Assembly (NCBI RefSeq): GCF_036322805.1
Contig: NZ_AP027272.1
Span: 1,984,001-2,048,000, forward strand
Direction: 5' to 3'
Length of the DNA: 64,000 nucleotides
DNA from: Planctobacterium marinum
Lineage (GTDB): Bacteria > Pseudomonadota > Gammaproteobacteria > Enterobacterales > Alteromonadaceae
Numbering within the stretch: position 1 is the stretch's first letter; each line of letters begins with the position of its first letter. The position numbers and the translations under genes were made by a program. Below are positions 34,565 through 45,104 of the stretch, piece by piece. The notes under the pieces were generated by a model. It was given only the letters and a program-made list of their open reading frames with translations. It was not told where the DNA came from and did not search any database.

Positions 34565-37500
34565 TTAACTGGCTCCATCGTGCAAATTCAGTTGGCTGCG
34601 GATTTGGTTGAGGTATCGAACTGCCAAGTCATAGTCAAGATGATGAATTGCAGCATCAAGGTCACTCAATACATCTGACTCCACTTGTCCTGCCAGAGCA
34701 GTATTGATTTGCTCCGATAGCTCTAATGCATCCAGCGATTGTTTCTCTAATAACTCGGCCATTTTGTCTGTTAGTTTTTGTATTTCATTTAATCGTTCAA
34801 CTGACAATATACGAGGTGTTTCAGGTGCTCTTTGTTGTTTCGCAGGTTTACTTTTTTGAGTGAAATAGTGATTCAGTGTCTTTTCCATCGCAGAAACGTC
34901 TTCCAGCAATAGCGTCAACAGGTTGTGGTCAAGACTGTCATTCTTTTTGAAATTTGTCTCTAATGCCACTGTTTTTTGATGAATATCATTGGCTGCAATA
35001 TTACCCGCTTCACCTTTCATGCGGTGCAGAATTTGTCCTGTTTTAGGCCAGTCTTGTTCATCAATGGCATGATTAAGGGTTTGTGGAAATGAACTACAGC
35101 TTTGTTGAAACTCATAGAGGATCTCATCAAGTAAACTGGCTTTATTACCTATACGTTTAAATAAAATGTTGATTTCAATACCGTCGATATCAGGCAATGA
35201 GTGTCCATTTTCCACTTTTTCAGACGCTGTCTTAGCTTTTAATTCTGATGAGGGCAACCATCTGCCAAGCGTCTCATAAAATTCTTTCACATCAATGGGT
35301 TTGGTTATGTAGTCGTTCATACCTGCCTGACGACTTTTTTCTCTGTCTTCTTCTAGCGCATGTGCCGTCATGGCTAAAATAGGAGTTTGTATTTTAAGAT
35401 CGGTGCGTATTGGTTTTGCCGCCGTTAAGCCATCCATAATCGGCATCTGGATATCCATTAATACCAAATCAAAACTTTGTTCGTTTAACTTGTAGATCGC
35501 TTCCTGGCCATTGTTAGCGATAATTGTTGTGGCATTAATGTCGTCAAGCAATGCGATTGCAACTTCTTGATTTATCTTATTGTCTTCCACCAACAGGATT
35601 TGTTTATCACTGAAGTCGGGAAGGGACTGCGTTTTTGAAACTTCACTTTGCTTATCCTGTTTGCTCGAACTGCGTAGTATTTGTGACAGGTTGTCAAAGG
35701 TCTCTCCTGCTACAAGAGGTTTATACAAAACACTATGGAACAGTTGATCAATATTTTCCTGATGCTTTTCTTCCGCTCCCATAGTGGTCATGAGTAACAG
35801 TTTTGTATTGCCAACCAAACCCTTTTTCAACAGCATTTCTGCCGCTTCCAGGCCATCTATACCAGGCATGTTGTGATCGATGATTATTGCATCGTAATCC
35901 ATCTGTCTATCTTGTTTTGACAGAGCTTTAAACAGCTGACCCGCGGAGTGGTAAATGTGAGCCGACACGCCAAATTGCTGGAGTAATTTACTGGCGATAG
36001 TGGCTGAAACGTCGCTGTCATCAACGATGATTACATTAGGAGACAGGCTGGATTCAAAGTGGGGGTAGGGCACCACTGCTGAACTTGCTTCAGTTTCCAA
36101 CCAGATATCGAAGTAAAAAGTACTGCCTTTACCATATTGGCTTTTTACGCCAATGGACCCGTGCATCATCTCCACCAGATGTTGACAAATTGCCAGGCCA
36201 AGTCCGGTACCGCCAAATCGACGTGTCATGCTGTTATCAACTTGATTAAAGGACTTGAAAAGCCGATCCTGTTTATCATCATCGATGCCAATACCATCAT
36301 CTTTTACTGAGAAAAACAGATTTAGCCGCGAGCCTTTTTGCTCTTTGACAGAAACGGAGACCACTATCTCACCTTGCTCGGTGAATTTGATGGCATTATT
36401 GACCAGATTTAAAAGTACTTGACCGAGGCGCAGCGGGTCACCTTTTATGGGTTGGGGAATATCCGCTGCCATATCGAATAGAATGTCCAGGGACTTCATT
36501 TGTGCCTGGCTTATCAGGACGTTAGACAGATTGGTTAACAATTCATCAATGTTAAAGGGGATGGTTTCCAGTTCCATTTTGCCCGCTTCAATCTTTGATA
36601 TGTCCAGTACATCGTTAACCAGACCCAAAAGCACATGAGCAGAGGAGTCTATACGATTGACATACTGTTGCTGCTTTCCATCTAGCGGCGTTTTTTTGAT
36701 CAAATAGGTGTTGCCGATGATGGCGTTCATCGGGGTGCGAATTTCATGACTCATATTGGCCAGAAACTGCCCTTTGGCCTTACTGGCAACTTCCGCATTT
36801 TCTTTGGCCTGTATAAGGTCTGCTTCTATTTGTTTTTGCTTGGTAATATCTCGTGCTAGCCCTTCAACACTGATAAGTTTTCCCTGTTCATCAAAAAGAT
36901 TGACCTCTGAAAATAATATCCAGCGTCGATCACCTTTGTCATCGGTGATTTCACCCTCAAACTCTGTTTGTGGTAGATCGGGATTTACCTGGCTTAGATA
37001 GCGTTTTGCCACATGGTTAATGGGGCTGTCGGTAAACAACTTGCTGATTTCCTTGAGTTCAGTAGTGGCATGACCGTATAGCTGGGTAGCACCTTCACTG
37101 ATCCATTTAATTGAGCCATTAGTGTCACGCGTGTAGACAAAGTATTGATTTAAGCTGCTCACCAGGCGGTGATACTTGCGCTGATTTTCTGTCAGCGCCA
37201 TTTCAGAAGCCTTACGTCTTTCTATTTCTTTGTTTAAAGAGCGAAACAGATAAATGGAAGTACCCCAAGCAATTAATAATAAGAATAATGCTATAGCCCC
37301 TTGGATAACCAACTGATTGCGAATATCACGCGCTAACAGACGGAAAAACTCATCGGAAACTTTAAAGTGGGCTATGCCGATAATCGCAAAGGTATCGGGT
37401 GAATAAAGAGGTACCTCTACATCAAAGCAAGTGCCACAACTTGCCTGTCCACGCACGATATTGGGTAGTTGCGGAAATTGCTCTATGTCGAGTTCCAGCA

Positions 37501-37804
37501 TGATTTGTTTGAAGAACGGCTCTCCAAGATTGGGCTCCTGATACAGCATTAAACTACTAATCGTGCGTTCCAGTTCATCGCTGTTACCGAGTTCTTCATA
37601 GGATTGCAGGGCAGAAATTAATTGTAAGCTTTGCGATTCGGCGAGCAGTTTGGCGTCTGCGGCTGATTCTGTGCGCAGTTTGGGTTGCAATACCTCAGTC
37701 CAATAAAGTGCCAAGGATAGTTGCAGAGATATCGCCAGCAAAACAAATATGGCGGATATCGCTCTTGGGGTGCGTTTCAGGTACTTTCTATCGTGTTGGC
37801 TCAT
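34565..37804 (-). CDS. Hybrid sensor histidine kinase (PAS-HisKA-HATPase-REC-REC-Hpt)
   Basis: 1,079 residues. Membrane segments at about 14-35 and 165-190 flank a periplasmic sensor with a CGTC pair (about 122). Then PAS (about 205-325), HisKA (NMSHEIRTPMNAIIG, His near 352), HATPase (NNAIKFTEQGEIV, RFGGTGLGLAICQHL), two receivers (Asp in IIIDHNMPGIDG near 641; Asp in VLMDIQMPIMDG near 783) and an Hpt domain (LHRMKGEAGN, His near 928). A BarA/ArcB-style phosphorelay likely feeding the diguanylate cyclase that follows. The 5' end overlaps the YfiR-like gene by 17 bp. Confidence 0.94.
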   Translation of the reverse strand: MSQHDRKYLKRTPRAISAIFVLLAISLQLSLALYWTEVLQPKLRTESAADAKLLAESQSLQLISALQSYEELGNSDELERTISSLMLYQEPNLGEPFFKQIMLELDIEQFPQLPNIVRGQASCGTCFDVEVPLYSPDTFAIIGIAHFKVSDEFFRLLARDIRNQLVIQGAIALFLLLIAWGTSIYLFRSLNKEIERRKASEMALTENQRKYHRLVSSLNQYFVYTRDTNGSIKWISEGATQLYGHATTELKEISKLFTDSPINHVAKRYLSQVNPDLPQTEFEGEITDDKGDRRWILFSEVNLFDEQGKLISVEGLARDITKQKQIEADLIQAKENAEVASKAKGQFLANMSHEIRTPMNAIIGNTYLIKKTPLDGKQQQYVNRIDSSAHVLLGLVNDVLDISKIEAGKMELETIPFNIDELLTNLSNVLISQAQMKSLDILFDMAADIPQPIKGDPLRLGQVLLNLVNNAIKFTEQGEIVVSVSVKEQKGSRLNLFFSVKDDGIGIDDDKQDRLFKSFNQVDNSMTRRFGGTGLGLAICQHLVEMMHGSIGVKSQYGKGSTFYFDIWLETEASSAVVPYPHFESSLSPNVIIVDDSDVSATIASKLLQQFGVSAHIYHSAGQLFKALSKQDRQMDYDAIIIDHNMPGIDGLEAAEMLLKKGLVGNTKLLLMTTMGAEEKHQENIDQLFHSVLYKPLVAGETFDNLSQILRSSSKQDKQSEVSKTQSLPDFSDKQILLVEDNKINQEVAIALLDDINATTIIANNGQEAIYKLNEQSFDLVLMDIQMPIMDGLTAAKPIRTDLKIQTPILAMTAHALEEDREKSRQAGMNDYITKPIDVKEFYETLGRWLPSSELKAKTASEKVENGHSLPDIDGIEINILFKRIGNKASLLDEILYEFQQSCSSFPQTLNHAIDEQDWPKTGQILHRMKGEAGNIAANDIHQKTVALETNFKKNDSLDHNLLTLLLEDVSAMEKTLNHYFTQKSKPAKQQRAPETPRILSVERLNEIQKLTDKMAELLEKQSLDALELSEQINTALAGQVESDVLSDLDAAIHHLDYDLAVRYLNQIRSQLNLHDGAS

Positions 37805-38390
37805 AAAGGGTCGCTACTCTGAGAAAGAAAGATTTAATCCTGATGCCGGACTTGTCCATTGCTGCTGCATTGATAAAAGGTTTGGGGCTGGTATCAATCG
37901 TGAGTCCGCTGAAAATGCCCTTTTCAACATCACCTGGAAAAGGTGAGTAGGTGACAATATTGCTATTCTGCCCGTAGCTGGCTACTTCCTTAATTTGTTG
38001 GGTATTGAGGCGATCCAAAACAAAAACACCTGCGGGTGAAATGTTTTGTTCGGAAATTTGCGACAGGTCCGTCATCAGATGCACTAGCACTGGCATATCC
38101 CTGATACGGCCCTTTTTGTCACCGCGCCCCATGCGCAAAAATGAGCGTGCCAGCTTTTCAGCTTGTTTAACGTCTCGGCTGTATAGAAAAACGATATCCA
38201 GAGCATTATCTGGATTGTTTTTGTCTCTAATATCTTGATCTGCCTGAAGTATCGATTTGAACATCTTCAAACCGTTGAGGACACGAAAGTCGTCCTCAGC
38301 AGTTACATTAAAACTGAAGCTTAATAACAATAGGAGGCACAGCCAGTAAGGCATAAATGTACCTGATAATCTCCGGGAGATGTTTACCAT
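37788..38390 (-). CDS. YfiR-like periplasmic protein
   Basis: 200 residues; hydrophobic signal (YWLCLLLLLSFSFNVTA) then a soluble domain. An ATG 12 codons later (38354) would put the signal at the extreme N terminus and is equally plausible. The end (GIFSGLTIDTSPKPFINAAA, MDKSGIRIKSFFLRVA) resembles the YfiR/DUF4154 family, in which the protein sits in the periplasm and inhibits a membrane diguanylate cyclase. Here it overlaps the start of a kinase with a periplasmic sensor, so it may be that sensor's partner. Family call moderate. Confidence 0.62.
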   Translation of the reverse strand: MVNISRRLSGTFMPYWLCLLLLLSFSFNVTAEDDFRVLNGLKMFKSILQADQDIRDKNNPDNALDIVFLYSRDVKQAEKLARSFLRMGRGDKKGRIRDMPVLVHLMTDLSQISEQNISPAGVFVLDRLNTQQIKEVASYGQNSNIVTYSPFPGDVEKGIFSGLTIDTSPKPFINAAAMDKSGIRIKSFFLRVATLYEPTR

Positions 38391-38476
38391 CAGTGAGATT
38401 TATCCATTTCGTTGCATTTTATCCGTTGTGCACATGTCGTTTTTCGACGGTCGATGCCTAAGTATAGCCATAGTTC

Positions 38477-39511
38477 TCAATTACTTGTACTGTCCTGAAC
38501 ATTGCCAGCCTTTTTTAACCGGTCTCTTTCGTGTAAGTGTTCTTGCCAGCGTTTCTGGCCAATGTGCCCCTTAACTAATTCCAGTATTTCCACAATCAGA
38601 TTAAGGAATTCATTGTTAACTTGCTTTTCTTCATTGGTGAGGTGATTGAAGCCTTTTTCGAAGACATCCGCTACCGTGTCGTTATCCATATCTTCTAGCA
38701 TGTTGGTTATGGACTGAATAACCACATTGGATACAGTGTTTTCCAGGCGCTTTTCAAGACCACCACCTAATACGGGCACCAGGTTCAGCATAGCGATTTG
38801 TTTGTCCTGGCGCACGGCTTTTTCAACACTTTTAATAATGTGTTGTCTGATTACTTCGCCTTGTTCCGGGTGACTGATGGATTGCCCCAAATGTTGTATA
38901 AGTGAAGAAATCCACTGCGTCACGACAGCTTTGCGTGGTGCAATAATCTGATCGGCAATATCATCGAGAAGTCCTGAGCTTTTGGCGATTTCTTCCTGCG
39001 CGTCAGTAATAACTTTGGCTACGATACGGTCACTGAGCTCTTCGATCAAAACATTGTAATAAAACGTGAAAAAACGGAAAAATGCCCAGTTCCTGAAATC
39101 GATTATCTGGTATTTGTGCAACCGATAGATAACGGAAATAATGCGTAAAAACCGAAAAATTCGGGCGGATTCTACGGGAATACAACCCACGAGATCATAC
39201 CAATGAATAAAAGGGAAAAAATACCAGCGCATATATTCCTTGTTTTTCACTGCCACTATCCAGCGCACAACGAATTCACTGAGAAAAACGGCAATAAAAC
39301 ATAAATCGACAAATAAAAAGTTGTCGTGTATCGGCTGATAAAAAGTAATGACGCCAGGAGCGTATTCGGTGAGAAAGTCAAACAGCGCTGCCGTAGAGTA
39401 AAGCGCATCGAAAATAAGCAGAATTAAGTTAATGATCAACAGGCCCATCATAAACAGGTCAACGACGAACCAGAATCCCTGCTTACTTTCGCGTAATTTT
39501 TCGTAATTCAT
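38477..39511 (-). CDS. Ion-transport-like membrane protein with voltage-sensor-like S1-S4
   Basis: 344 residues. Four hydrophobic segments in the first 160 residues look like an ion-channel voltage-sensor unit: the fourth (ARIFRFLRIISVIYRLHKY) has Arg/Lys every three to four residues. No pore-loop or S5-S6 pair (TVGYG-like) is visible; the rest (about 165-344) is polar and predicted helical, possibly coiled coil. It may be a sensor-domain protein or a channel lacking a pore. Not in an obvious operon with the neighbours. Confidence 0.7.
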   Translation of the reverse strand: MNYEKLRESKQGFWFVVDLFMMGLLIINLILLIFDALYSTAALFDFLTEYAPGVITFYQPIHDNFLFVDLCFIAVFLSEFVVRWIVAVKNKEYMRWYFFPFIHWYDLVGCIPVESARIFRFLRIISVIYRLHKYQIIDFRNWAFFRFFTFYYNVLIEELSDRIVAKVITDAQEEIAKSSGLLDDIADQIIAPRKAVVTQWISSLIQHLGQSISHPEQGEVIRQHIIKSVEKAVRQDKQIAMLNLVPVLGGGLEKRLENTVSNVVIQSITNMLEDMDNDTVADVFEKGFNHLTNEEKQVNNEFLNLIVEILELVKGHIGQKRWQEHLHERDRLKKAGNVQDSTSN

Positions 39512-39608
39512 TACCGCTCTCCACGTCGTTATTTAGATCGCGCTTTGCCGGCGGTTGATCTGCGTTAATACTTCCAAAACAGTTGTCTAAAAGCAACCGC
39601 AAAAGTGT

Positions 39609-41162
39609 TTATGTGGATGTTTCTGGCCTGCTTTGGGCTTTGTGTTGTGCCATTGCAGAGTACAGCAGGATAATTAACGCAAATATCCACAAAGGCAGGT
39701 CCCCCCAATAACGGTAAGGGGTCATACCTTCCACTTTGGGCAACTGAGCTTCAAGGGTAGCCTCGGCAAACTGCGGTGCTTGTGCAATGACTTTTCCGGT
39801 GTGATCCACAAATGCGGTTAACCCATTATTAGTGGCACGCAACAAAGGCAAACCAAACTCAGCGGCTCTAACTCGGGCTATTTCCAGATGTTGTGCCGGG
39901 CCATGGGAGGCACCAAACCAAGCATCATTACTTACTGTAACGATAAAATCGCTATTTTTGCGCAGATTCGCAGCTATCTGACGTGGGAAAGCGATTTCAA
40001 AGCAAATTGCTGACAAAAAATGGTAGCCGTTTACTTCCAGATTCGCCTGTTCATAGTTACCTCTGGAAAATGACGACATGGGCAAGTCGAAAATTGGCGC
40101 GAGTCCTCGCAGCCAATCCTCCATAGGGATAAATTCTCCAATTGGAAGCAAATGATGTTTAGCGTAGCGATTGTGATGCAGATATTGGTATTCAGGTGCT
40201 TCAGCCTCAGCATTGCGTTTACCCAGTACAATCAAGTTGTTGAAGGCTTCTGAGGTTTCGAAGTTGTAATTTACGATGCCCGTAATGAGCCCGGTATTAC
40301 TGTGAAAGGCTTGTTTATCCAATTCTGATAAATAGTCTTGAGCCAATGGTTCCAGTTTCGGAATAGCTGCTTCAGGCCAGAGTATAATATCGTTGTGCCA
40401 TAGTGACTCACTAAGCTTGAGGTACTTTTGCATGGTGGGTTGGTCTTGTTCCGGAACCCAGCGCAGCTCTTGCTTGATATTGCCTTGCGCCATCGCCATG
40501 GTCACAAAATCGTCACGCACTTTTACAAAGGAGAGGTTGTTAAATATTAAGGTAACAAACGTCAAGGCTAGTGAAGCGGTAATAGTATGTTTTGTTGGAA
40601 CCAAAACGCCTTTTGCTTTACCGACGAGTTGCCTGGCAATGAAGCTACAAAACAATATCAGCACACAGCTAACGCCCGTCTCACCGATGAGGGGGTACCA
40701 TGCAGCCAGCGGTCCTTGTGATTGGGAATAGCCTATCGACAACCAGGGAAAACCGGTCAAAAACCAACTGCGCAGCCATTCAATCAAAAACCACAACGCG
40801 GTGAAGATAAGCGGTTGAACAACTTTGTAGTTAAACTTGTTGGAGAGCCATACAAAAAGGGCCGGGAATAAAGCCAAATAGCCCACTAATAGTGCCATGA
40901 GAGCCAGCGAGCCAATCAATGGCAAACCACCAAAATTAGCGATACTAACATGAACCCAGCTTATTCCGGCACCAAACCAACCGAAACCAAATACAAAACC
41001 ACTTTTAAAACCACTAAATTGCGGATTACTGAGTAGCAAGTAAAAAAACAGCGAAAGACTTAAAAAAGGAATAAACCAAATAGAGAAGGGGGCATAAGCA
41101 AATGTCATTGCTATGCCCGCCAGAAGGATTAATAAATAGTGGCTATAAGTTTTTTTATGCAC
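39609..41162 (-). CDS. lnt: Apolipoprotein N-acyltransferase
   Basis: 517 residues with seven or so N-terminal membrane segments and a nitrilase-type periplasmic domain. The Glu-Lys-Cys triad is seen in LWPEAAIPK (Glu), the NRYAKHHLLPIGEF region (Lys) and SAICFEIAFP (Cys). It adds the third acyl chain to the N-terminal Cys of lipoproteins, as the lipoprotein at 573 would need. Overlaps corC by 8 bp; last of the ybeZ-ybeY-corC-lnt run, as in E. coli. Confidence 0.95.
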   Translation of the reverse strand: MHKKTYSHYLLILLAGIAMTFAYAPFSIWFIPFLSLSLFFYLLLSNPQFSGFKSGFVFGFGWFGAGISWVHVSIANFGGLPLIGSLALMALLVGYLALFPALFVWLSNKFNYKVVQPLIFTALWFLIEWLRSWFLTGFPWLSIGYSQSQGPLAAWYPLIGETGVSCVLILFCSFIARQLVGKAKGVLVPTKHTITASLALTFVTLIFNNLSFVKVRDDFVTMAMAQGNIKQELRWVPEQDQPTMQKYLKLSESLWHNDIILWPEAAIPKLEPLAQDYLSELDKQAFHSNTGLITGIVNYNFETSEAFNNLIVLGKRNAEAEAPEYQYLHHNRYAKHHLLPIGEFIPMEDWLRGLAPIFDLPMSSFSRGNYEQANLEVNGYHFLSAICFEIAFPRQIAANLRKNSDFIVTVSNDAWFGASHGPAQHLEIARVRAAEFGLPLLRATNNGLTAFVDHTGKVIAQAPQFAEATLEAQLPKVEGMTPYRYWGDLPLWIFALIILLYSAMAQHKAQSRPETST

Positions 41163-42036
41163 TGGCTAGGTTTTTGGCAGGCACTCTAGGTAACGTCACT
41201 TTCAATTGTATGAGACGCCTGCCATCAGCGTTATTCACCTTAAACTCAATTTCATTGATCACAATGGTTTCATCTTTTGAGGGCATGTGACCAAAACTAT
41301 TAAGTACTATGCCACCTATGGTATCAGCTTGTTCTTCATCGAAGTCGGTATTGAAGTAGCGATTAAAATCATCTACCGCAGTCAGCGCTTTTACAGAATA
41401 GGTGTAGGTGTTTAGTGCCTTGATATCTTCTGTTTCTTCATCATCGGCATCGTGTTCATCTTCGATTTCACCCACGATGAGCTCCAGGATGTCCTCAATG
41501 GTGACGAGCCCGGAAACGCCGCCGTATTCATCAATAACGATAGCCATGTGATAACGGTGTTGACGAAACTCTCTGAGTAACACGTCAACTCTTTTACTCT
41601 CGGGTACGATAACCACCGGTCGTAAAATGTCCTTCAGCTCAAATTGCTCCATTTCACCAAAAGCGTACTTGAGCAGGTCTTTGGCCAATAAAATGCCTTC
41701 GACGTGATCCTTGTTTTCAGATACTACAGGGAAGCGAGAATGTGCTGTTTCCAGGACTAGAGGGAGAAACTCTGAAACCGATTGATTAATATCAATGGTA
41801 ACCATTTGTGCACGCGGGATCATTATGTCCCTTACCCGCATCTCGGCAACTTCCAGCACGCCGTGGATCATTTCGCGAGTGCCGGGATCGATCACTTCTT
41901 GTAGTTCAGCCTCGTTGATAACCTCAACCAGCTCTTCTCGACTCTTGGGCTCTCCTGTGAAGGTTTGAATGATTTTTTCTAACCAACTCTTACCAGAAGA
42001 ACCGTTGGTAGAGTGTGGGTTGTCGTCGTTATTCAT
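41155..42036 (-). CDS. ybeX: CorC-type CBS domain transport-associated protein
   Basis: 293 residues: two CBS domains (VRDIMIPRAQMVTIDINQSV; FRQHRYHMAIVIDEYGGVSGL) followed by the CorC_HlyC C-terminal domain (IGGIVLNSFGHMPSKDE). In E. coli ybeX (corC) is linked to Mg2+/Co2+ efflux and ribosome metabolism. It overlaps lnt by 8 bp and lies 33 bp after ybeY. Confidence 0.94.
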   Translation of the reverse strand: MNNDDNPHSTNGSSGKSWLEKIIQTFTGEPKSREELVEVINEAELQEVIDPGTREMIHGVLEVAEMRVRDIMIPRAQMVTIDINQSVSEFLPLVLETAHSRFPVVSENKDHVEGILLAKDLLKYAFGEMEQFELKDILRPVVIVPESKRVDVLLREFRQHRYHMAIVIDEYGGVSGLVTIEDILELIVGEIEDEHDADDEETEDIKALNTYTYSVKALTAVDDFNRYFNTDFDEEQADTIGGIVLNSFGHMPSKDETIVINEIEFKVNNADGRRLIQLKVTLPRVPAKNLASA

Positions 42037-42069
42037 GACTGTGACATAATTCCTTTGTTGGCTGGCGCC

Positions 42070-42594
42070 CTATAATTCATGATCTTGATAGGGGTCGTCA
42101 ATACCTAAACTGTTTAAAATATGAACTTCAAGGCGTTCCATTTCTTCCGCCTCTTGGTCGTTTATATGGTCATAACCTAATAAATGCAAGGTACCATGCA
42201 CTAACATGTGTGCCCAATGGGCTGAGATGTCTTTTTTCTGCTGCTTTGCTTCTTGTGCAACAACCGATTGGCAGACAACCAGATCACCTAATAATGGTAA
42301 ATTTAAACCGGGAGGTTGCTCAAAAGGAAATGACAATACATTAGTGGGTTTGTCTTTACCGCGGTAAGTGTCATTTAAAGACTGACTCTCTTGCTCTTCC
42401 ACAATGCGGACCGTCAGCTCCAAAGGCTCATTTTGAGGATACTTAACCAGCAATGATTTTGGCACACTAATTAGTGTTCTGTTTATCCATTCGCTAAAGG
42501 ATGCCACTAAGGCTTCCTCAGGAGGGGGGGCTACCGCTAGCTGGATATCCACATCGGCAAGAAGACGATTTTCATCAGTTTGTTGCATCGTCAT
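42070..42594 (-). CDS. ybeY: Endoribonuclease YbeY
   Basis: 174 residues with the zinc motif [11 protein letters not shown] (H-x3-H-x5-H) and the region [20 protein letters not shown]. YbeY processes the 3' end of 16S rRNA and takes part in 70S quality control. Its ATG overlaps the ybeZ stop (TAATG). An in-frame ATG two codons later is an alternative start. Confidence 0.96.
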   Translation of the reverse strand: MTMQQTDENRLLADVDIQLAVAPPPEEALVASFSEWINRTLISVPKSLLVKYPQNEPLELTVRIVEEQESQSLNDTYRGKDKPTNVLSFPFEQPPGLNLPLLGDLVVCQSVVAQEAKQQKKDISAHWAHMLVHGTLHLLGYDHINDQEAEEMERLEVHILNSLGIDDPYQDHEL

Positions 42595-43655
42595 TATTGC
42601 TCACTTTCTCCACTGCCGGTTGCGTTAAGCTTTTCAATACGTGCTTGCTCTTTTTTCTCTTTTTGTAAGCGCGCTTCTTCCTGTTCAAACTTGTCATAAG
42701 CTTGAACGATACGAGCTACTACAGGATGACGTACAACGTCATTCGCCGTAAAGAAGTTGAGGGATATATCATCTACGTCTTTTAAAACTTCAATGGTATG
42801 ACGCAGTCCGGAGCGGACTCCTCGAGGTAAGTCTATTTGAGTGATATCACCTGTAATGACCGCTTTGGAATTGAAACCGATACGCGTGAGGAACATTTTC
42901 ATCTGCTCTACTGTGGTATTTTGACTCTCATCCAAAATAATAAACGCATCATTGAGAGTGCGCCCACGCATGTAAGCCAATGGCGCCACTTCAATTACAT
43001 TGCGCTCAATAAGTTTTTCTACTTTTTCAAAGCCCAACATCTCAAATAATGCGTCATACAGTGGGCGTAGGTAAGGATCCACCTTTTGTGATAAATCGCC
43101 GGGTAAAAAGCCCAGTTTCTCGCCAGCTTCCACGGCCGGGCGGGTGAGCAATATCCTACGTATCTCCTGACGTTCCAGTGCTTCGACGGCGCAAGCTACA
43201 GCGAGGTAAGTCTTACCGGTACCCGCCGGACCAATACCGAAGGTGATATCGTGTTGCACCACGTTCATCAGGTATTGCGACTGATTGGGATTGCGCGGCT
43301 TAATAACGCCTCGTTTGGTTTTAATGTGAACTTCTTTGCCCCAGCTTTCGTTGCGATTTTGCTCCAGTACACTGCTGCCCTGGATTGCAAGGTGCACTTG
43401 CTCTGGTTCAAGCTCAGGAAAATCCCCCTTTACAGGCTGGGTTTCAACATACAAGTCTTTCAACAGTTGCAAAACACCATCTACTTGAGATGCTTTGCCG
43501 GTAACTTTGAAACTGGTGTTGTTATAACTTATCTCAACACCAAGCCGTTTTTCGATTTGCTTGATATTATCGTCAAATGGTCCACACAGGCTGGCCAGAC
43601 GACGGTTGTCGATTGGTTCAAGGGTAATGTCTTTAGTTGTTAGTAAACTACTCAA
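42594..43655 (-). CDS. ybeZ: PhoH-like ATPase YbeZ
   Basis: 353 residues: an N-terminal KH-like segment (about 20-100), then the PhoH ATPase with Walker [13 protein letters not shown], Walker [11 protein letters not shown] (from [12 protein letters not shown]) and the RGVRSGLRH arginine region. It works with YbeY in rRNA maturation. Follows miaB by 12 bp. Confidence 0.96.
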   Translation of the reverse strand: MSSLLTTKDITLEPIDNRRLASLCGPFDDNIKQIEKRLGVEISYNNTSFKVTGKASQVDGVLQLLKDLYVETQPVKGDFPELEPEQVHLAIQGSSVLEQNRNESWGKEVHIKTKRGVIKPRNPNQSQYLMNVVQHDITFGIGPAGTGKTYLAVACAVEALERQEIRRILLTRPAVEAGEKLGFLPGDLSQKVDPYLRPLYDALFEMLGFEKVEKLIERNVIEVAPLAYMRGRTLNDAFIILDESQNTTVEQMKMFLTRIGFNSKAVITGDITQIDLPRGVRSGLRHTIEVLKDVDDISLNFFTANDVVRHPVVARIVQAYDKFEQEEARLQKEKKEQARIEKLNATGSGESEQ

Positions 43656-43667
43656 TGGCTTATCTTT

Positions 43668-45098
43668 TTAATTGGGTTGAAACTGAGTAACGCCAAGGTT
43701 GTCGGATTTATCCTGACGCGTTTCAAGAATGCTCTCTGGCGCTGTGGCAATTCTCAAATCCATTTGCTCTTCGGTGCGCACTACATTGCCTCGTAAAGAG
43801 TTAGCGAATACGTCGGTGATTTCGATATCCACAAATTTGCCTACCATATCGGGTGTGCCTTCGAAGTTTACAACGCGATTGTTTTCCGTACGGCCAGACA
43901 ATTCCATGATGTTCTTTTTAGAGGGGCCTTCTACCAGCACCCGTTGAGTGGTACCCACCATATTGCGAGCTATGCGTTGTGCTTGCTGACTAATACGTTG
44001 TTGCAACAGGTGCAAACGTTGTTTTTTAACTTCTTCGCTGACATCGTCAGGTACATCGGCCGCAGGAGTGCCCGGTCTGGCGCTGTAGATAAAGCTGAAG
44101 CTCAGGTCAAAATCAATGGCCTGGATGAGGTTCATTGTATCTTCGAAGTCCTGGTCACTTTCGCCGGGAAAACCGATGATGAAGTCTGAAGACATGCTCA
44201 GATTCGGACGGACTTTCTTCAGACGTCGAATTTTAGACTTGTATTCAATAGCAGTGTGACCGCGCTTCATCATTGCCAAGATGTGGTCTGAGCCACTTTG
44301 TACCGGTAAGTGCAAATGGTCCACCAATTCTGGAATGGTTTCGTAAGCATCAATGATATCGTCAGTGAACTCCACCGGATGAGAAGTGGTGTAGCGAATT
44401 CGATCTATGCCATCAATAGCTGCAACCAGATGCAGTAACTCAGCGAATCGACAAATACTACCGTCGTAGTTTTCACCGCGATAGGCGTTCACGTTTTGAC
44501 CCAATAGATTAACTTCACGTACGCCTTGCTCTGCCAGTTGAGCAATTTCAAAAATGACATCGTCCACCGGGCGAGACACTTCTTCACCACGGGTGTAGGG
44601 AACAACACAGAAGCTACAATACTTAGAGCAACCTTCCATGATAGACACAAACGCAGTTGGGCCCTCAGCACGAGGTTCTGGAAGGCGGTCAAACTTTTCA
44701 ATTTCCGGGAAGCTGATGTCTACAACCGCTTGCTCACCGGCCTGCACTTGAGAAATCATCTCCGGTAAGCGATGCAATGTTTGTGGGCCAAACACAATAT
44801 CTACATAGGGCGCCCGCTGACGTATGGCATCGCCTTCTTGAGAGGCTACACAGCCCCCAACACCAATCACCAAATCCGGTTTGTGGTTCTTCAGGTTCTT
44901 CCAACGACCCAGTTGATGAAATACTTTTTCTTGAGCCTTTTCGCGAATGGAACAGGTGTTGAGCAGAATGACATCTGCGTCTTCCGCTTCTTCTGCAAGG
45001 GAATACCCATGGGTGCTATCCAGCAAATCCGCCATTTTTTCCGAATCGTATTCGTTCATTTGGCAGCCCCATGTTTTGATAAACAGCTTCTTACTCAT
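43668..45098 (-). CDS. miaB: tRNA-2-methylthio-N6-dimethylallyladenosine synthase MiaB
   Basis: 476 residues from ATG 45098 ([19 protein letters not shown]), matching E. coli MiaB; an in-frame GTG two codons earlier is less likely. N-terminal UPF0004 cysteines ([23 protein letters not shown]), radical SAM cluster CSKYCSFC, and a C-terminal TRAM domain. It adds ms2 to i6A37 of tRNAs reading UNN codons. First gene of miaB-ybeZ-ybeY-ybeX-lnt. Confidence 0.96.
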   Translation of the reverse strand: MSKKLFIKTWGCQMNEYDSEKMADLLDSTHGYSLAEEAEDADVILLNTCSIREKAQEKVFHQLGRWKNLKNHKPDLVIGVGGCVASQEGDAIRQRAPYVDIVFGPQTLHRLPEMISQVQAGEQAVVDISFPEIEKFDRLPEPRAEGPTAFVSIMEGCSKYCSFCVVPYTRGEEVSRPVDDVIFEIAQLAEQGVREVNLLGQNVNAYRGENYDGSICRFAELLHLVAAIDGIDRIRYTTSHPVEFTDDIIDAYETIPELVDHLHLPVQSGSDHILAMMKRGHTAIEYKSKIRRLKKVRPNLSMSSDFIIGFPGESDQDFEDTMNLIQAIDFDLSFSFIYSARPGTPAADVPDDVSEEVKKQRLHLLQQRISQQAQRIARNMVGTTQRVLVEGPSKKNIMELSGRTENNRVVNFEGTPDMVGKFVDIEITDVFANSLRGNVVRTEEQMDLRIATAPESILETRQDKSDNLGVTQFQPN

Positions 45099-45104
45099 GT
45101 CCAC

